Source of the DNA: Candidatus Poribacteria bacterium
GTDB lineage: Bacteria > Poribacteria > WGA-4E > WGA-3G
DNA: 40,875 bases
NCBI GenBank assembly: GCA_022821725.1
Contig: JAJEDB010000073.1
Span: 1 to 40,875, forward strand
Direction: 5' to 3'
Shown: in pieces, positions 9,100-16,535 of the stretch
How the letters are laid out: each line of letters begins with the position of its first letter
Numbering within the stretch: position 1 is the first letter of the stretch
The notes under the pieces: model-generated
Databases searched by the model: none
What the model saw: only the letters and a program-made list of their open reading frames with translations
What the model was told of the DNA's origin: nothing
Made by a program: the position numbers and the translations under genes

Positions 9100-10345
9100 A
9101 TCTTGCCTTTCTGTTTATGTCGTAGGCCATTCTCATAGCGGGATTAGCGTGTCGTCTATCGTTTAGTGGGGGCTTCGGTGCAATTTTGGCGCGATAATCC
9201 TCCCATCCTCGGTGTTCACAGTGTGCATGAAAACAGTTAAAGCACCACTTGTTATCGGTCGGGTCCACAAACACCGCGGTGTCCTTGTGTCCAAAGTCCT
9301 GTGTATGCTCATTCTCCCACGGGCAATTGACGAGGTACATCAGATTCCCGTTGTGATCGCGGGTGTCATGAATCATCACGCCATGCGCTTTAAGCCAAGC
9401 GGTGAGTTCTACCATCTCACCGTCATAATCGTTTTTTGTGGTGTGGGTGCCCTCTGGGCACGCAGTGGGAATAGGGAGGGGGTCCCAGTGGAGGGGTGTG
9501 GCTCCTTTGATCACAGCGCCGGGGTCGTGAGAGATGAAGCACAGGCAGTTGATGTTTTTCGGCTTGCTATCAATCTCACCGTAGCCCTGTGCTTGGCAAT
9601 AAGACCTGACGGCTTCAAATGCTGCGGCGTGATCGTCAGCGGTCGCTACTGGTGAAACCTTGATCAATGCTTTTACTTTGCCACGCGGTGAACGAAAGAC
9701 CAGGCGAGCGTGTGGATCTCTGCACAGGGATTCAAAGAGTTTATCAAAATCGGGTGCCTCGTCAAAATCCGCTTGAATCAGATTGGTGTGGACAAAAGGC
9801 CCTGTTCGCTTGTCACTGGACAAACAAACGGACGGCGTAAAGGCTGGTAACGCTGCCTTTGCTTTCGCTTGCATTTCTCCAGTAAGAGATCGGATTTGAT
9901 TAATCTTGAGTTTCCATCCGGGATCGGTGGTCAGTTTTTGATGCAACTGTTTGATGTTGCCTGTGTGCTTGCTTTCTTTCGATTGATCACCGCGTGCAAA
10001 GAACGAAAATTGCTCTAAATGGGGAATTTCCCCACTGACTGAGGGAAAAACTGTCTCAGATTGCCCCAGGACGGCTTCATTTTGTGAATCGGGGGTATTA
10101 CCCCTCTGGGAATCGTTATCGTCCTGTGTGCTTTGCGCTGCTGTTGCCTTCAGTAGCTTGTAACTTGTGTGGGCGATGCGGTTTACGCGATAACCGGCTC
10201 GGATTGTGCCGTTATCTGCCATATCCGATAGCGTGTTCAGCAAAATCGACATCTCATCGTGGTTCAGGTCTAATTGACTTTGCAGCACGTTTGACAGAAA
10301 CGGCCTCTCCTGATACGCCTCCCACAAGCGATCTAAGATGTTCAT
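9089..10345 (-). CDS. Primase-like protein with VirE_N/BT4734-type domain and zinc finger
   Basis: I choose the ATG at 10345 with GGAGG 7 nt upstream; an open frame reaches 10378 but overlaps the preceding gene. Residues 1-65 look like a winged helix. Residues about 115-300 contain IQADFD and VFRSPRGKVKALIKV, features of the VirE N-terminal/BT4734-like domain found fused to primases and helicases on mobile elements. The C-terminal segment has CPWENEHT and CFNCFHAHCEHRGWEDYR, a Cys/His zinc-binding pattern resembling primase zinc fingers. Placed directly before the helicase gene, it probably starts DNA synthesis or recruits the helicase. No catalytic primase motif (DxD) is obvious, so enzymatic activity is uncertain. 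Confidence 0.75.
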   Translation of the reverse strand: MNILDRLWEAYQERPFLSNVLQSQLDLNHDEMSILLNTLSDMADNGTIRAGYRVNRIAHTSYKLLKATAAQSTQDDNDSQRGNTPDSQNEAVLGQSETVFPSVSGEIPHLEQFSFFARGDQSKESKHTGNIKQLHQKLTTDPGWKLKINQIRSLTGEMQAKAKAALPAFTPSVCLSSDKRTGPFVHTNLIQADFDEAPDFDKLFESLCRDPHARLVFRSPRGKVKALIKVSPVATADDHAAAFEAVRSYCQAQGYGEIDSKPKNINCLCFISHDPGAVIKGATPLHWDPLPIPTACPEGTHTTKNDYDGEMVELTAWLKAHGVMIHDTRDHNGNLMYLVNCPWENEHTQDFGHKDTAVFVDPTDNKWCFNCFHAHCEHRGWEDYRAKIAPKPPLNDRRHANPAMRMAYDINRKARYGN

Positions 10346-10347
10346 GC

Positions 10348-10587
10348 TCAGACCTCCACCGCGTTCTTTTGCATCCACGGGTTGCTGCTGGTATCGTCAT
10401 CGGCTAAGTCGAAGGGCGGGGCGTTTCTTTCCATCTCGAAGTACTCTTGCGCTTTTGCCTCGTCCTGCTCAACGCCGATCCCCTGTTGGTACATATAGCC
10501 GAGGAGGCCCATCGCGTCTGGATTGCCAAGCTCAACTTCTTTGAGCAGAGTGGGCAACCAGTTATTGAGTGTATCCTTGATGTTCAT
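10348..10587 (-). CDS. Small Sel1-repeat-like protein
   Basis: The 79-residue product contains one Sel1-type helical hairpin (GNPDAMGLLGYMYQQGIGVE followed by QDEAKAQEYFE), a repeat usually used for protein contacts. The start has GAAGGA upstream. Its stop lies 2 nt before the primase-like start and its ATG overlaps the previous stop as ATGA, so it belongs to the replication operon. A single repeat is short for the family; it may be an adaptor. Function unknown. Confidence 0.7.
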   Translation of the reverse strand: MNIKDTLNNWLPTLLKEVELGNPDAMGLLGYMYQQGIGVEQDEAKAQEYFEMERNAPPFDLADDDTSSNPWMQKNAVEV

Positions 10588-10910
10588 CGTTTTTCCTTCA
10601 GTATGAATCGGTTAAGCGCATCCTTGGTGCGCCGTTTATGATCATCATCATTCGCTTGCATAGATTCCCATATTCGATCCCTGAGCGAATCATCTTTAAC
10701 CACGCGGCAAGCATGGAGGGCAGCGGCTTCAGGTACAGGGAAGGTCATCAGTCCCCATCTCATGCCCAAGCCTCCCGGTCGTGCGATACCGATCCGCCAT
10801 CCTCGCTCGTCGCGGGTCAAAATAGTTGGCTGGTACAATCCGGATGCAGTAGCGGTTATGCGGCTCTCAATACCACCAACCTCCTCTGCGATTCGATTTG
10901 AAGCCAACAT
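10584..10910 (-). CDS. Hypothetical protein of replication operon
   Basis: A 108-residue protein if started at the ATG at 10910; a TTG one codon earlier is an alternative. I do not recognise it. It is mostly mixed alpha/beta in character, with a basic C-terminus (DDDHKRRTKDALNRFILKEK). It directly follows the HNH gene and overlaps the Sel1-like gene by 4 nt, so co-expression with the replication genes is likely. Confidence 0.6.
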   Translation of the reverse strand: MLASNRIAEEVGGIESRITATASGLYQPTILTRDERGWRIGIARPGGLGMRWGLMTFPVPEAAALHACRVVKDDSLRDRIWESMQANDDDHKRRTKDALNRFILKEKR

Positions 10911-10913
10911 CAA

Positions 10914-11318
10914 CTATCGTTGGCTCTTTGTTTGATCATACTTTCGGTGTAACATTGCGTGGCAATGATTGCAAACAGCGGTGAGATCAACGTCTTTCTC
11001 TCTGCCGCGGCGTTTATAGGTTTCATGATGTACAGCTGTGGCGGGTTTGCCACAAAAGCGACATTTACCGCCTGCTTTTTTGATGATACGATCTCGCTTC
11101 TCTTTCCATCGGTCCGAATCCAAGTATTGTTGATAGCCCAGTTTCGTATTTTTGCGCTTTGCGGGTTCCGCTCGTTCCGCTTGGCGGAATCCCGATGTAT
11201 CAGGACGAGAATCCTCGACGCGTCGGGACTTGCGCTTATACTTTTTCTGCTTGTAAGGGCGTCCTCCGCTCATTGCTCTGTTCGCTTGTGCGCGTGGCGA
11301 ATCATTATACTTTTTCAT
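10914..11318 (-). CDS. HNH endonuclease-like protein
   Basis: The 134-residue protein has a very basic N-terminal 60 residues followed by CRFCGKPATAVHHETY and, after a basic linker, DLTAVCNHCHAMLH. This is the Cys4-supported His-Asn-His nuclease fold of phage and mobile-element HNH proteins. The catalytic His pair (VHH) and the final His are present. It lies between a CxxC microprotein and the hypothetical gene of the replication operon. Nicking or cutting DNA during packaging, replication or mobility is possible; the substrate cannot be inferred. Confidence 0.85.
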   Translation of the reverse strand: MKKYNDSPRAQANRAMSGGRPYKQKKYKRKSRRVEDSRPDTSGFRQAERAEPAKRKNTKLGYQQYLDSDRWKEKRDRIIKKAGGKCRFCGKPATAVHHETYKRRGREKDVDLTAVCNHCHAMLHRKYDQTKSQR

Positions 11319-11382
11319 CAGTTACCTCCTCGCGGTCAATACGCTCTGCACAAAGCTCGCAGGTGGTGAAATCCCGATCCAT
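11305..11382 (-). CDS. 25-residue CxxC microprotein
   Basis: A short frame starting at 11382 has GGAGG 8 nt upstream and its ATG shares one base with the preceding stop (TAATG), a classic coupling arrangement. It encodes MDRDFTTCELCAERIDREEV plus five residues and overlaps the HNH start by 14 nt. The CELC pair could bind half a zinc site or work with the cysteines of the HNH protein. It is too short for routine gene calling, so I rate it as plausible rather than certain. Confidence 0.45.
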   Translation of the reverse strand: MDRDFTTCELCAERIDREEVTDEKV

Positions 11383-11633
11383 TAAGATTCCCTCCGCTCA
11401 TGATGTGTTAAGTGATCGATGTGGTTCTGGTTAAGTTTGCTCAGTTCCGATCTCACGTCCCCAATCTCGGCTCGAACATCCCGGAGGTCGATTCTCATTT
11501 CATCAATGCGTTTGTTGAGTTGTTCAATTAACGCTTTGATTTGTCCAAAAAGAAACAGCCCTTGCCCGATTACAACGGCGATTGTAAGGCCGGCGATAAT
11601 CAAGTGTGATGGGCTCCAGTCTGTAAATTGCAT
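11382..11633 (-). CDS. Small membrane-anchored coiled-coil protein (copy 1)
   Basis: The start at 11633 has AGGAG upstream; the longer frame to 11777 overlaps the ribbon-helix-helix gene. The 83-residue product has a transmembrane helix at about 11-32 and then a heptad-like charged coil ending in LNQNHIDHLTHHERRES. A second protein at 37582-37869 has the same plan and almost the same C-terminal peptide (LNQNHIDHLTRHDS), so the tail is conserved for a reason. Resembles holin-like or plasmid membrane-coil proteins; function unknown. Confidence 0.75.
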   Translation of the reverse strand: MQFTDWSPSHLIIAGLTIAVVIGQGLFLFGQIKALIEQLNKRIDEMRIDLRDVRAEIGDVRSELSKLNQNHIDHLTHHERRES

Positions 11634-11715
11634 AACTTCTCTCCTGTCCTTGATTTTGTCTCTCTTGTGTCCGCGCCCCGAAATATAGTCGTGGCGTGGT
11701 GTTAGGGCGAATTGA

Positions 11716-11910
11716 CTATACAGATGTCCCGCGTTGTGTCCTTTTCTTTTCGCGTTGAAGTAGCCGGGGCAGCTCACGGGCTACGCACTCATCAATGACC
11801 TCAGCTACACTCCACTCCAGTTTTTCTGCGGCCTCCTGAATCTGTGTCGCAAGTTCGGCTTGAAATCGTCCTGTAATTTGAACCTTTTTTGCGCGTCGTC
11901 TTCGTGCCAT
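11716..11910 (-). CDS. Ribbon-helix-helix DNA-binding protein
   Basis: The 64-residue protein begins with a basic cluster (MARRRRAKKVQITGRFQAEL) whose VQITGRF strand plus two helices fit the Arc/MetJ/CopG fold. A strong AAAGGAGG precedes the ATG. It is first in the minus-strand replication operon and diverges from the recombinase gene, across a 170-bp region full of inverted repeats, so it is the best candidate to repress its own operon and perhaps the recombinase. Confidence 0.75.
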   Translation of the reverse strand: MARRRRAKKVQITGRFQAELATQIQEAAEKLEWSVAEVIDECVARELPRLLQREKKRTQRGTSV

Positions 11911-11950
11911 GGATGCGCGTCCTCCTTTCGTTTTGAGATAAATCTATTAT

Positions 11951-12052
11951 ACAACAAAATAAAGTTGTTAGGCAAGTAAAAAAACAACTTGCTTTTGTCT
12001 TGAAATTGTCCCTCCAATCGGTTATAATAACTATAGGTAAATGAGATTACCT
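11951..12052. promoter_or_regulatory. Divergent operator region with several inverted repeats
   Basis: Between the ribbon-helix-helix gene and the recombinase lie ACAAC/GTTGT (11951-11955 with 11964-11968), GCAAGT/ACTTGC (11972-11977 with 11987-11992) and TAGGTAA/TTACCTA (12034-12053 region). Short operators of this type suit ribbon-helix-helix repressors. The last repeat lies just behind the recombinase promoter and could block it or form a leader hairpin. Confidence 0.5.
12000..12028 (+). promoter_or_regulatory. Sigma-70-type promoter of the recombinase
   Basis: TTGAAA (12000-12005) and TATAAT (12023-12028) are separated by exactly 17 nt, a near-consensus promoter, 54 nt before the recombinase start. 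Confidence 0.7.
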
Positions 12053-12081
12053 ACAATTAAACGCTATAAGAGGGTCAAACT

Positions 12082-13023
12082 ATGAACGCCATCAAGCCTG
12101 TGTCTCACGGGGTTCTCAGCCTCGACACGCTCTCAGAGGAGGGCAAGTTTCGCGTCGCGGTCGCCTACGATGCGCTATCTGACAACACAAGAGCGGCATA
12201 CAACAAGGCGTGGAAACGTCTCACCGATCGGGGCGTGGTCATTCATGAGCTGAAAGATGCTACTCTCGCGGGTATCATCTCGCAACTGGACGCTGAAGGG
12301 CTTTCGCCTGCTACGCTCTCGCTTACCATCGCCGCGGTCAAGTGGTATTTCAAGCACCTGTTCACGCTGGTGGAGCAGCAATGGCCGGTTACGGATGCGC
12401 GGCTAATCTCTATCAAGCGTGATACGACTAACGAAGGGACCGGGCAGGTCGATGGCCTTGACTGGTCAGATGTGGATGTGGTCTGCCGTCTTGCAGCCCT
12501 TGACGGTTCGGCGCGGGGGCTTAGGGACGCTGCGATAATTCGCCTCATGAGCGATTGCCTGTTAAGGCTCAGTGAAGCGGTCGCGGTCAATGTCGAGGAT
12601 CTGGACGAAAATACCTTGACGGTGCAACGGTCTAAGACTGACCAGACGGGCGAAGGAGCTACGCTCTACATCGGGGATGAAACCAAGCAACTCATCCAAC
12701 GCTATCGTGAGATCGCTGGTATCATCGAGGGGGCGTTGTTCCGTAGAATCCGCAGGGGCGATCATGTGCAGGCGGGGCGTCTCTCGGTCAACGGGGCTCG
12801 CAACGCAATCAAGGACGCTGCCACACTTGCGGGTATTGAAGGCTTCATCTCCGGGCATTCCCTCCGTGTCGGTTCTGCGGTCTCACTTGCTAAGGCAGGA
12901 GCGTCGGTCATCGATATGCAGAATGCAGGCAGGTGGAAGTCGCCACAGATGCCGGCGCATTATGCTCGTGCTCAGGAGGCAGAGCGAGGCGCTGTGGCAC
13001 GATACAGGTATAAGAAAGGATAG
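12082..13023 (+). CDS. Tyrosine recombinase / integrase
   Basis: The 313-residue protein has an N-terminal SAM-like DNA-binding domain (about 25-110) and a catalytic domain with Arg162 (LLRLSE), Lys185 (RSKT), His259-Arg262 (GHSLR), Trp285 in the second His/Trp position (AGRWKS) and the nucleophile Tyr294 (PAHY). All residues needed for activity are present. It is of phage/plasmid integrase size and has its own good promoter. The 3' end of related recombinase genes recurs at 13885-14023 and 21562-21712, each behind a dif-like site. It may integrate the neighbouring replicon, move the cargo cassettes, or both; none is proven. Confidence 0.93.
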   Translation: MNAIKPVSHGVLSLDTLSEEGKFRVAVAYDALSDNTRAAYNKAWKRLTDRGVVIHELKDATLAGIISQLDAEGLSPATLSLTIAAVKWYFKHLFTLVEQQWPVTDARLISIKRDTTNEGTGQVDGLDWSDVDVVCRLAALDGSARGLRDAAIIRLMSDCLLRLSEAVAVNVEDLDENTLTVQRSKTDQTGEGATLYIGDETKQLIQRYREIAGIIEGALFRRIRRGDHVQAGRLSVNGARNAIKDAATLAGIEGFISGHSLRVGSAVSLAKAGASVIDMQNAGRWKSPQMPAHYARAQEAERGAVARYRYKKG

Positions 13024-13097
13024 CCCTCACTAGTGATTCGCAAGGACAAATCAGCGTATAGCTATTACATGATTAGCCATCAGGAGATAAATATCTT

Positions 13098-13805
13098 ATG
13101 TCCATTACCGCAAATATCCTCCAGCGGACATTTCAATTGTGCTTTGACAAGTACCAAGGGACCTGTTTCACTATTGATTGTGATAACCGACAATATATCG
13201 TTACAGCACGTCACATTGTAGAATCAATAACTGACTCTGCAACAATCCAGATCAAGCACGAAAAAAAATGGAAAGACTGTCCAGTTAATCTAGTTGGGCA
13301 CGGTGAAGGTGAGATTGATATATCCGTATTGGCTGCGCCGATTCAAATCTCACATACTCATTGTTTACCCCCAACCACTGACGGACTAACATTTGGGCAA
13401 GATGTTTACTTCTTAGGGTTCCCCGACTTACAGCCCTCCTACGATTGGGTTAGTGAGATTGGAGAACTCAACGACAACTATCCTATGCCTCTAATAAAGA
13501 AAGCAATAATATCTTATGCAGATCCCAAGACTCATCTTTTTTTACTAGATGGACATAACAACCACGGATTCTCTGGCGGTCCTGTTGTTTTCTCTGAAGT
13601 GGGAACCCCGTATGCCCAGCTTTCAGTTGCTGCAGTTGTATCTGCATATCTCTATACACAGGAAGAAGTGTACTTAGAGAATGACAGTCCCCGTGAGCTC
13701 ACATACAATTCAGGTATTATGGAGGCCTATGGAATCAAACATGCGATAGATTTGATTTCTCAGAATCCTATTGGATTTAATTTAGAGGACAAAAACATCT
13801 CTTGA
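13098..13805 (+). CDS. Trypsin-like serine protease
   Basis: A 235-residue protein with the chymotrypsin-fold triad His39 (VTARHI), Asp74 (EIDISVL) and Ser159 (HGFSGGPVV). No signal peptide is visible, so it should act in the cytoplasm, unlike DegP-type secreted proteases. Such stand-alone cytoplasmic trypsin-like proteins often accompany defence genes, which fits its place as the first cargo gene behind the recombinase. It is separated by 46 bp from a dif-like site. The lower GC content than the recombinase suggests a separate origin. Confidence 0.85.
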   Translation: MSITANILQRTFQLCFDKYQGTCFTIDCDNRQYIVTARHIVESITDSATIQIKHEKKWKDCPVNLVGHGEGEIDISVLAAPIQISHTHCLPPTTDGLTFGQDVYFLGFPDLQPSYDWVSEIGELNDNYPMPLIKKAIISYADPKTHLFLLDGHNNHGFSGGPVVFSEVGTPYAQLSVAAVVSAYLYTQEEVYLENDSPRELTYNSGIMEAYGIKHAIDLISQNPIGFNLEDKNIS

Positions 13806-13849
13806 ACAGCCACCATCCTCAAAGAAGATGTGGATTGATGGGAGTAGAA

Positions 13850-13877
13850 TTGTCCGATAACATCAATTATCGGACGC
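13850..13877. repeat. dif-like site 1
   Basis: Arms GTCCGATAA (13852-13860) and TTATCGGAC (13867-13875) flank the six bases CATCAA. It lies behind the protease gene and is followed at once by a recombinase 3'-end fragment. Confidence 0.75.
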
Positions 13878-13884
13878 GCTCGGG

Positions 13885-14023
13885 TGTTACGGGAGCGTCG
13901 GTCATCGATATGCAGAATGCAGGCAGGTGGAAGTCGCCACAGATGCCGGCGCATTATGCGAAAGCAGAGCTGGCGGAACGGGGAGCGGTCGCAAGGTTCT
14001 TCTATGAGAAGGGGAAGTTATAA
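13885..14023 (+). pseudogene. Recombinase 3'-end fragment 1
   Basis: This segment encodes GASVIDMQNAGRWKSPQMPA and continues through HYAKAELAERGAVARFFYEK before a stop. It matches the last 40 residues of the intact recombinase, including Trp and Tyr of the active site, but lacks Arg, Lys and the HxxR motif. The first 75 nt are identical to the gene at 12082-13023; the rest differs, so it comes from a related but different recombinase. An in-frame ATG upstream exists, but I treat the segment as a recombination scar. Confidence 0.75.
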
Positions 14024-14027
14024 CTAT

Positions 14028-14183
14028 GAAGGTGAGAAAACTGCCGATCTGTCTGGTGAGCGAAGGGCGGGGCTTTGGTAATTGGGCGATGAGATCGCTG
14101 TTCTGCTTGCTCTGAAGGGCGAGCAGACTAGTTAGTTTGTCCACCTGTTCTCGGAGGTGATTGATCTCGGACTGCTGTAGCTC
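14028..14183 (-). pseudogene. Fragment of HTH/coiled-coil gene
   Basis: The minus strand encodes LQQSEINHLREQVDKLTSLL, a continuation to LIAQLPKPRPSLTRQIGSF, and then diverges. This is about 80 percent identical to the C-terminal coiled coil of the intact gene at 26069-26446. The helix-turn-helix part is missing. It abuts recombinase fragment 1 tail to tail. Confidence 0.7.
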
Positions 14184-14198
14184 GATGGAGCGGCAGTT

Positions 14199-14227
14199 TT
14201 GATTCAAATGTCAAAATATGCTATAAT
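14199..14227 (+). promoter_or_regulatory. Sigma-70-type promoter for the structured RNA
   Basis: TTGATT (14199-14204) and TATAAT (14222-14227) are 17 nt apart. The expected start at 14234 is exactly the first base of the outer stem of the RNA described next. Confidence 0.7.
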
Positions 14228-14233
14228 TGTATT

Positions 14234-14306
14234 GGCTTTCGTGGGAGAGTTTCAGCACCAACGCACGTTGGTGTCTCCCACACTCACTGAAACGGGCGTG
14301 AAAGCC
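14234..14306 (+). ncRNA. Candidate pseudoknotted structured RNA
   Basis: Four perfect helices fit in 73 nt. The outer stem is GGCTTTC (14234-14240) with GAAAGCC (14300-14306). Helix A is GTGGGAGA (14241-14248) with TCTCCCAC (14274-14281). Helix C is CACCAAC with GTTGGTG around a GCAC loop (14256-14273). Helix B is GTTTCAG (14249-14255) with CTGAAAC (14287-14293). B crosses A, giving a pseudoknot with no unpaired bases between A, B and C. I do not recognise a named RNA class. It could be a small regulatory RNA, a leader or part of a larger transposon-encoded RNA; downstream bases may extend it. Confidence 0.65.
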
Positions 14307-14696
14307 AGAAAGTCGAATCCCATGAAGAAATTTGCAAATTCAAGAGGAGATTTCCATGTCTTTTAGGCATCGTCTAGTTTGTCCCCTAATGTAGTGTTTT
14401 TCACGCCGGGGCGGTAATGGTTCGTTTTAGCCAAGAGAGTGAGACAAATGGATTTTTGTTCATTGCATTTATCAAAGATGCACGCTGTTTTCGCCCTTCC
14501 CCGTTGAAAAAGGAGGCTTTAGGTTTTCTTAGCGATTACATTGAAAATTACAGAGTAAAAAGAAATATCAGACTTCATTAACATGGAACGGTTGATAAGT
14601 TTTCTTATAGGACATTTAGGGATTCTGGAATGAAAATGGGTTACTAAAGCAATGTCAGTCTCCGATTATTACGGGGTAAAGATAAGGTAGACCTAT
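14307..14696. other. Region downstream of structured RNA, no firm gene
   Basis: A 12-codon frame at 14356-14394 has GAGGAG 6 nt upstream and could be a leader peptide of the structured RNA transcript. The perfect palindrome AATTTGCAAATT lies just before it. The remainder holds no convincing frame. Confidence 0.3.
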
Positions 14697-15560
14697 ATGA
14701 GATTGTGTCTATTTCGTGAAAAACTGAAACGTGAAATAAAAGAACTAGAAGAACTTACTGAAGGTGATAGAATCCTTTCTGATCGGATACAACCTACTAT
14801 TTATTGCATTGCTGCTATGTTACGGAAGATTTCGGAGGAATTACCTAAACTTAATGACAAGATAGAAAATGTAAAAGTGATAGAAATTTCACATGAGAAT
14901 AAATGGCGAGTGCCACCTAAAAATCCTAAAAATATCAAATTAAAACACCTTCTAAATTCGACACTCCATTATGTGAATCTTAGTCCATCATATTATAGTG
15001 CGTTAGTTACTGAGGTCGAAGTGTCCCGAACGCGATATATTACAATCTTATCAGATGAAGATATGAAGAAAAGAAAGTTGAGTGGACGCGAAATTCATAT
15101 TAAAAATTTCATTATGGTAGCGAAACGGATAGTGGAAGATGACGAGTTGATAATAGATTGCCTTTTACCTTGTGCCATAGAACACTTGGGAGAAGTTATT
15201 GACTCAAACTCTGATGATAGTTTTCTTGAAATGAGAACAAGAGATATTTTGATAAATTTCTTCGATATTGCATATGAAATAAAAGAGGACAATTGGCTAG
15301 ACGGCAAGATTACGATATTTCGTCAAAAAAACAGAAACCTTGAGAACGAAGAAATAGAATATAAAGTCTTATTAAAGAAAATCGATCACGAATGGTTTTT
15401 TAGCCATTTCAGGCAATTTCAATTTTATCAAGAGCACGGCAAGGTTCTAAAGTTGGTAGGCGAAAAAAGAACCCGTGAAGATCACAAATTGGAGCGTATC
15501 ATGATAAGAGCAGAGGACTTGCTAAATGCACTATGTGCAATGGAGTGCCAAAGGAGGTGA
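14697..15560 (+). CDS. Hypothetical cargo protein
   Basis: A 287-residue, strongly AT-rich gene of no family I recognise. The product is helical and charged, without signal peptide or membrane segment. The start is the first ATG; the nearest purine-rich stretch is AAGGTAG. Base composition differs sharply from the replication block, indicating recent transfer. It lies between the structured RNA and the first structured leader element. Defence-type cargo is possible but unsupported by motifs. Confidence 0.7.
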   Translation: MRLCLFREKLKREIKELEELTEGDRILSDRIQPTIYCIAAMLRKISEELPKLNDKIENVKVIEISHENKWRVPPKNPKNIKLKHLLNSTLHYVNLSPSYYSALVTEVEVSRTRYITILSDEDMKKRKLSGREIHIKNFIMVAKRIVEDDELIIDCLLPCAIEHLGEVIDSNSDDSFLEMRTRDILINFFDIAYEIKEDNWLDGKITIFRQKNRNLENEEIEYKVLLKKIDHEWFFSHFRQFQFYQEHGKVLKLVGEKRTREDHKLERIMIRAEDLLNALCAMECQRR

Positions 15561-15590
15561 GACAGATGGACTTTGGCGCATGGTCGCTGT

Positions 15591-15671
15591 TGTACGCGAT
15601 AAGGTAGGCGCACGTCCCCACGCTAACCTTGTGGCGAAACTACAGAAATGGGGATTTGAAAGGAGAAAACA
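15591..15671 (+). promoter_or_regulatory. Structured cassette leader, copy 1
   Basis: Shares with four other copies the core GGCGCAC-TCCCCACGC, then CCTTGTGGCGAAACT, then ATGGGGATTTGAAAGGAG, which is the Shine-Dalgarno of the next gene. AAGG (15601-15604) can pair with CCTT. TCCCCA can pair with TGGGGA further down, an alternative fold that could expose or hide the ribosome site. Confidence 0.65.
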
Positions 15672-15887
15672 ATGTGTGCTGAGGATAAAATGGATGCTAT
15701 TCAATTACAGATTGCTATAACAACTCTTGAGATAAACAATGATATGGGCGAAAATGAGGTTATTACTCACAACTTCAGCCTACGCAATACTCAATCTCTT
15801 GAAGAAGTAATCAGGATATTACCTGAAGCAACCTCTGAAATAGTTGCTGAAGCAATCCAGAATCTCAATCGGCAAAACAACTCATAA
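15672..15887 (+). CDS. Small hypothetical cargo protein
   Basis: A 71-residue acidic helical protein beginning MCAEDKMDAIQLQIAITTLE, with no recognised domain. The AAAGGAG 6 nt before the ATG belongs to the structured leader copy 1. It is followed by the group II intron remnant. Its size and position would suit an antitoxin or regulator, but nothing in the sequence proves this. Confidence 0.6.
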   Translation: MCAEDKMDAIQLQIAITTLEINNDMGENEVITHNFSLRNTQSLEEVIRILPEATSEIVAEAIQNLNRQNNS

Positions 15888-15906
15888 TCATCATTTATAA
15901 CTGGGC

Positions 15907-15973
15907 AAGCCGTGTGTGGTGAAAGTCACACACACGGTTTAGAGTGGGGAAACTCCGTGAGCCGTCTACCTAT
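15907..15973 (+). ncRNA. Group II intron remnant: domain V and domain VI-like 3' end
   Basis: Bases 15907-15940 form a textbook 34-nt domain V: AAGCCGTGT pairs with ACACGGTTT (including the AGC triad with its G-U pair), a 2-nt bulge follows, then a 5-bp upper stem closed by a GAAA loop. The downstream bases contain the CCGTGAG loop common in domain VI and end in CTACCTAT, a typical intron 3' end. No reverse transcriptase frame or domain I is present upstream, so only the catalytic tail survives, or the rest was deleted. Confidence 0.75.
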
Positions 15974-16030
15974 GAAACTTGCCGAATGGCTGGATTATGA
16001 TTTGTGCAAGTTTTGTGAGCGGAAAGAGTG

Positions 16031-16129
16031 ATAAAGCCACAAGATAGGCGCACGTCCCCACGCCGTCTTGTGGAGAAACTTCAAGAACTGGAAATTTAGA
16101 AATAAATTGATCGATACCAACAAGGAGAG
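16031..16129 (+). promoter_or_regulatory. Structured cassette leader, copy 2
   Basis: CCACAAG (16037-16043) and CTTGTGG (16067-16073) form a perfect outer stem around TAGGCGCACGTCCCCACGCC. GAGAAACTTCAA follows as in other copies, but the TGGGGATTTGAAAGG segment is altered and the Shine-Dalgarno (AAGGAG) lies about 30 nt further on. Confidence 0.6.
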
Positions 16130-16132
16130 ACA

Positions 16133-16477
16133 ATGCCGACAACATGGGAATGGGAAATAAAAAAAGGTATAGATGATAATGGCAAGGTGTTTTGGTCTGG
16201 AACGTTTGAGGCGGATACAATTAGGAAAGCAAAAGAAAAGTTTGAGGATACAATTAGAGTAGAGCATAGTTCCTTGCTCCCGCGCCCGGATTCTGAGTGG
16301 GTAGTAAATGATGACAGCAATTGTATTTCAAGACAGTATTATCAACGAAGTAGCACGTTCAGCGATAATATAGATGTTTATCACCTCCCTGAATACTCCG
16401 CAATAATAGCCCCCGTTCATGTTTCATTATTAGAAATGCCTGATTATGAAGAACGTATGCTTTGGGAGGGAATTTAA
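16133..16477 (+). CDS. Hypothetical cargo protein
   Basis: A 114-residue protein with AAGGAG upstream of the ATG. It begins MPTTWEWEIKKGIDDNGKVF and has a mixed alpha/beta profile with no recognised motif, no signal and no membrane segment. It follows leader copy 2 and is followed 12 nt after its stop by dif-like site 2, so it looks like a complete one-gene cassette. Confidence 0.65.
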   Translation: MPTTWEWEIKKGIDDNGKVFWSGTFEADTIRKAKEKFEDTIRVEHSSLLPRPDSEWVVNDDSNCISRQYYQRSSTFSDNIDVYHLPEYSAIIAPVHVSLLEMPDYEERMLWEGI

Positions 16478-16489
16478 TAGATCTAAAAC

Positions 16490-16517
16490 TCGTCCGATAA
16501 AAAGTATTATCGGACAA
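16490..16517. repeat. dif-like site 2
   Basis: GTCCGATAA (16492-16500), six bases AAAGTA, TTATCGGAC (16507-16515). Preceded by AAACTC, shared with sites 3 and 4. Confidence 0.8.
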
Positions 16518-16535
16518 ATTGAAAGGAGCGTCAAA

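Noticed and set aside
13802..14023. Independent small gene reading through dif-like site 1
   Set aside because: No ribosome site; the content is the site plus a recombinase end. A similar re-reading at 21534-21712 was treated the same way.
14234..14306. HDV-like self-cleaving ribozyme
   Set aside because: The helix order is similar, but the P3 loop, P4 and the catalytic C region are missing and helix C is too long.
14234..14306. IscB (HEARO) guide RNA
   Set aside because: No IscB-like frame follows and the promoter leaves no room for a 5' guide; kept only as something to test.
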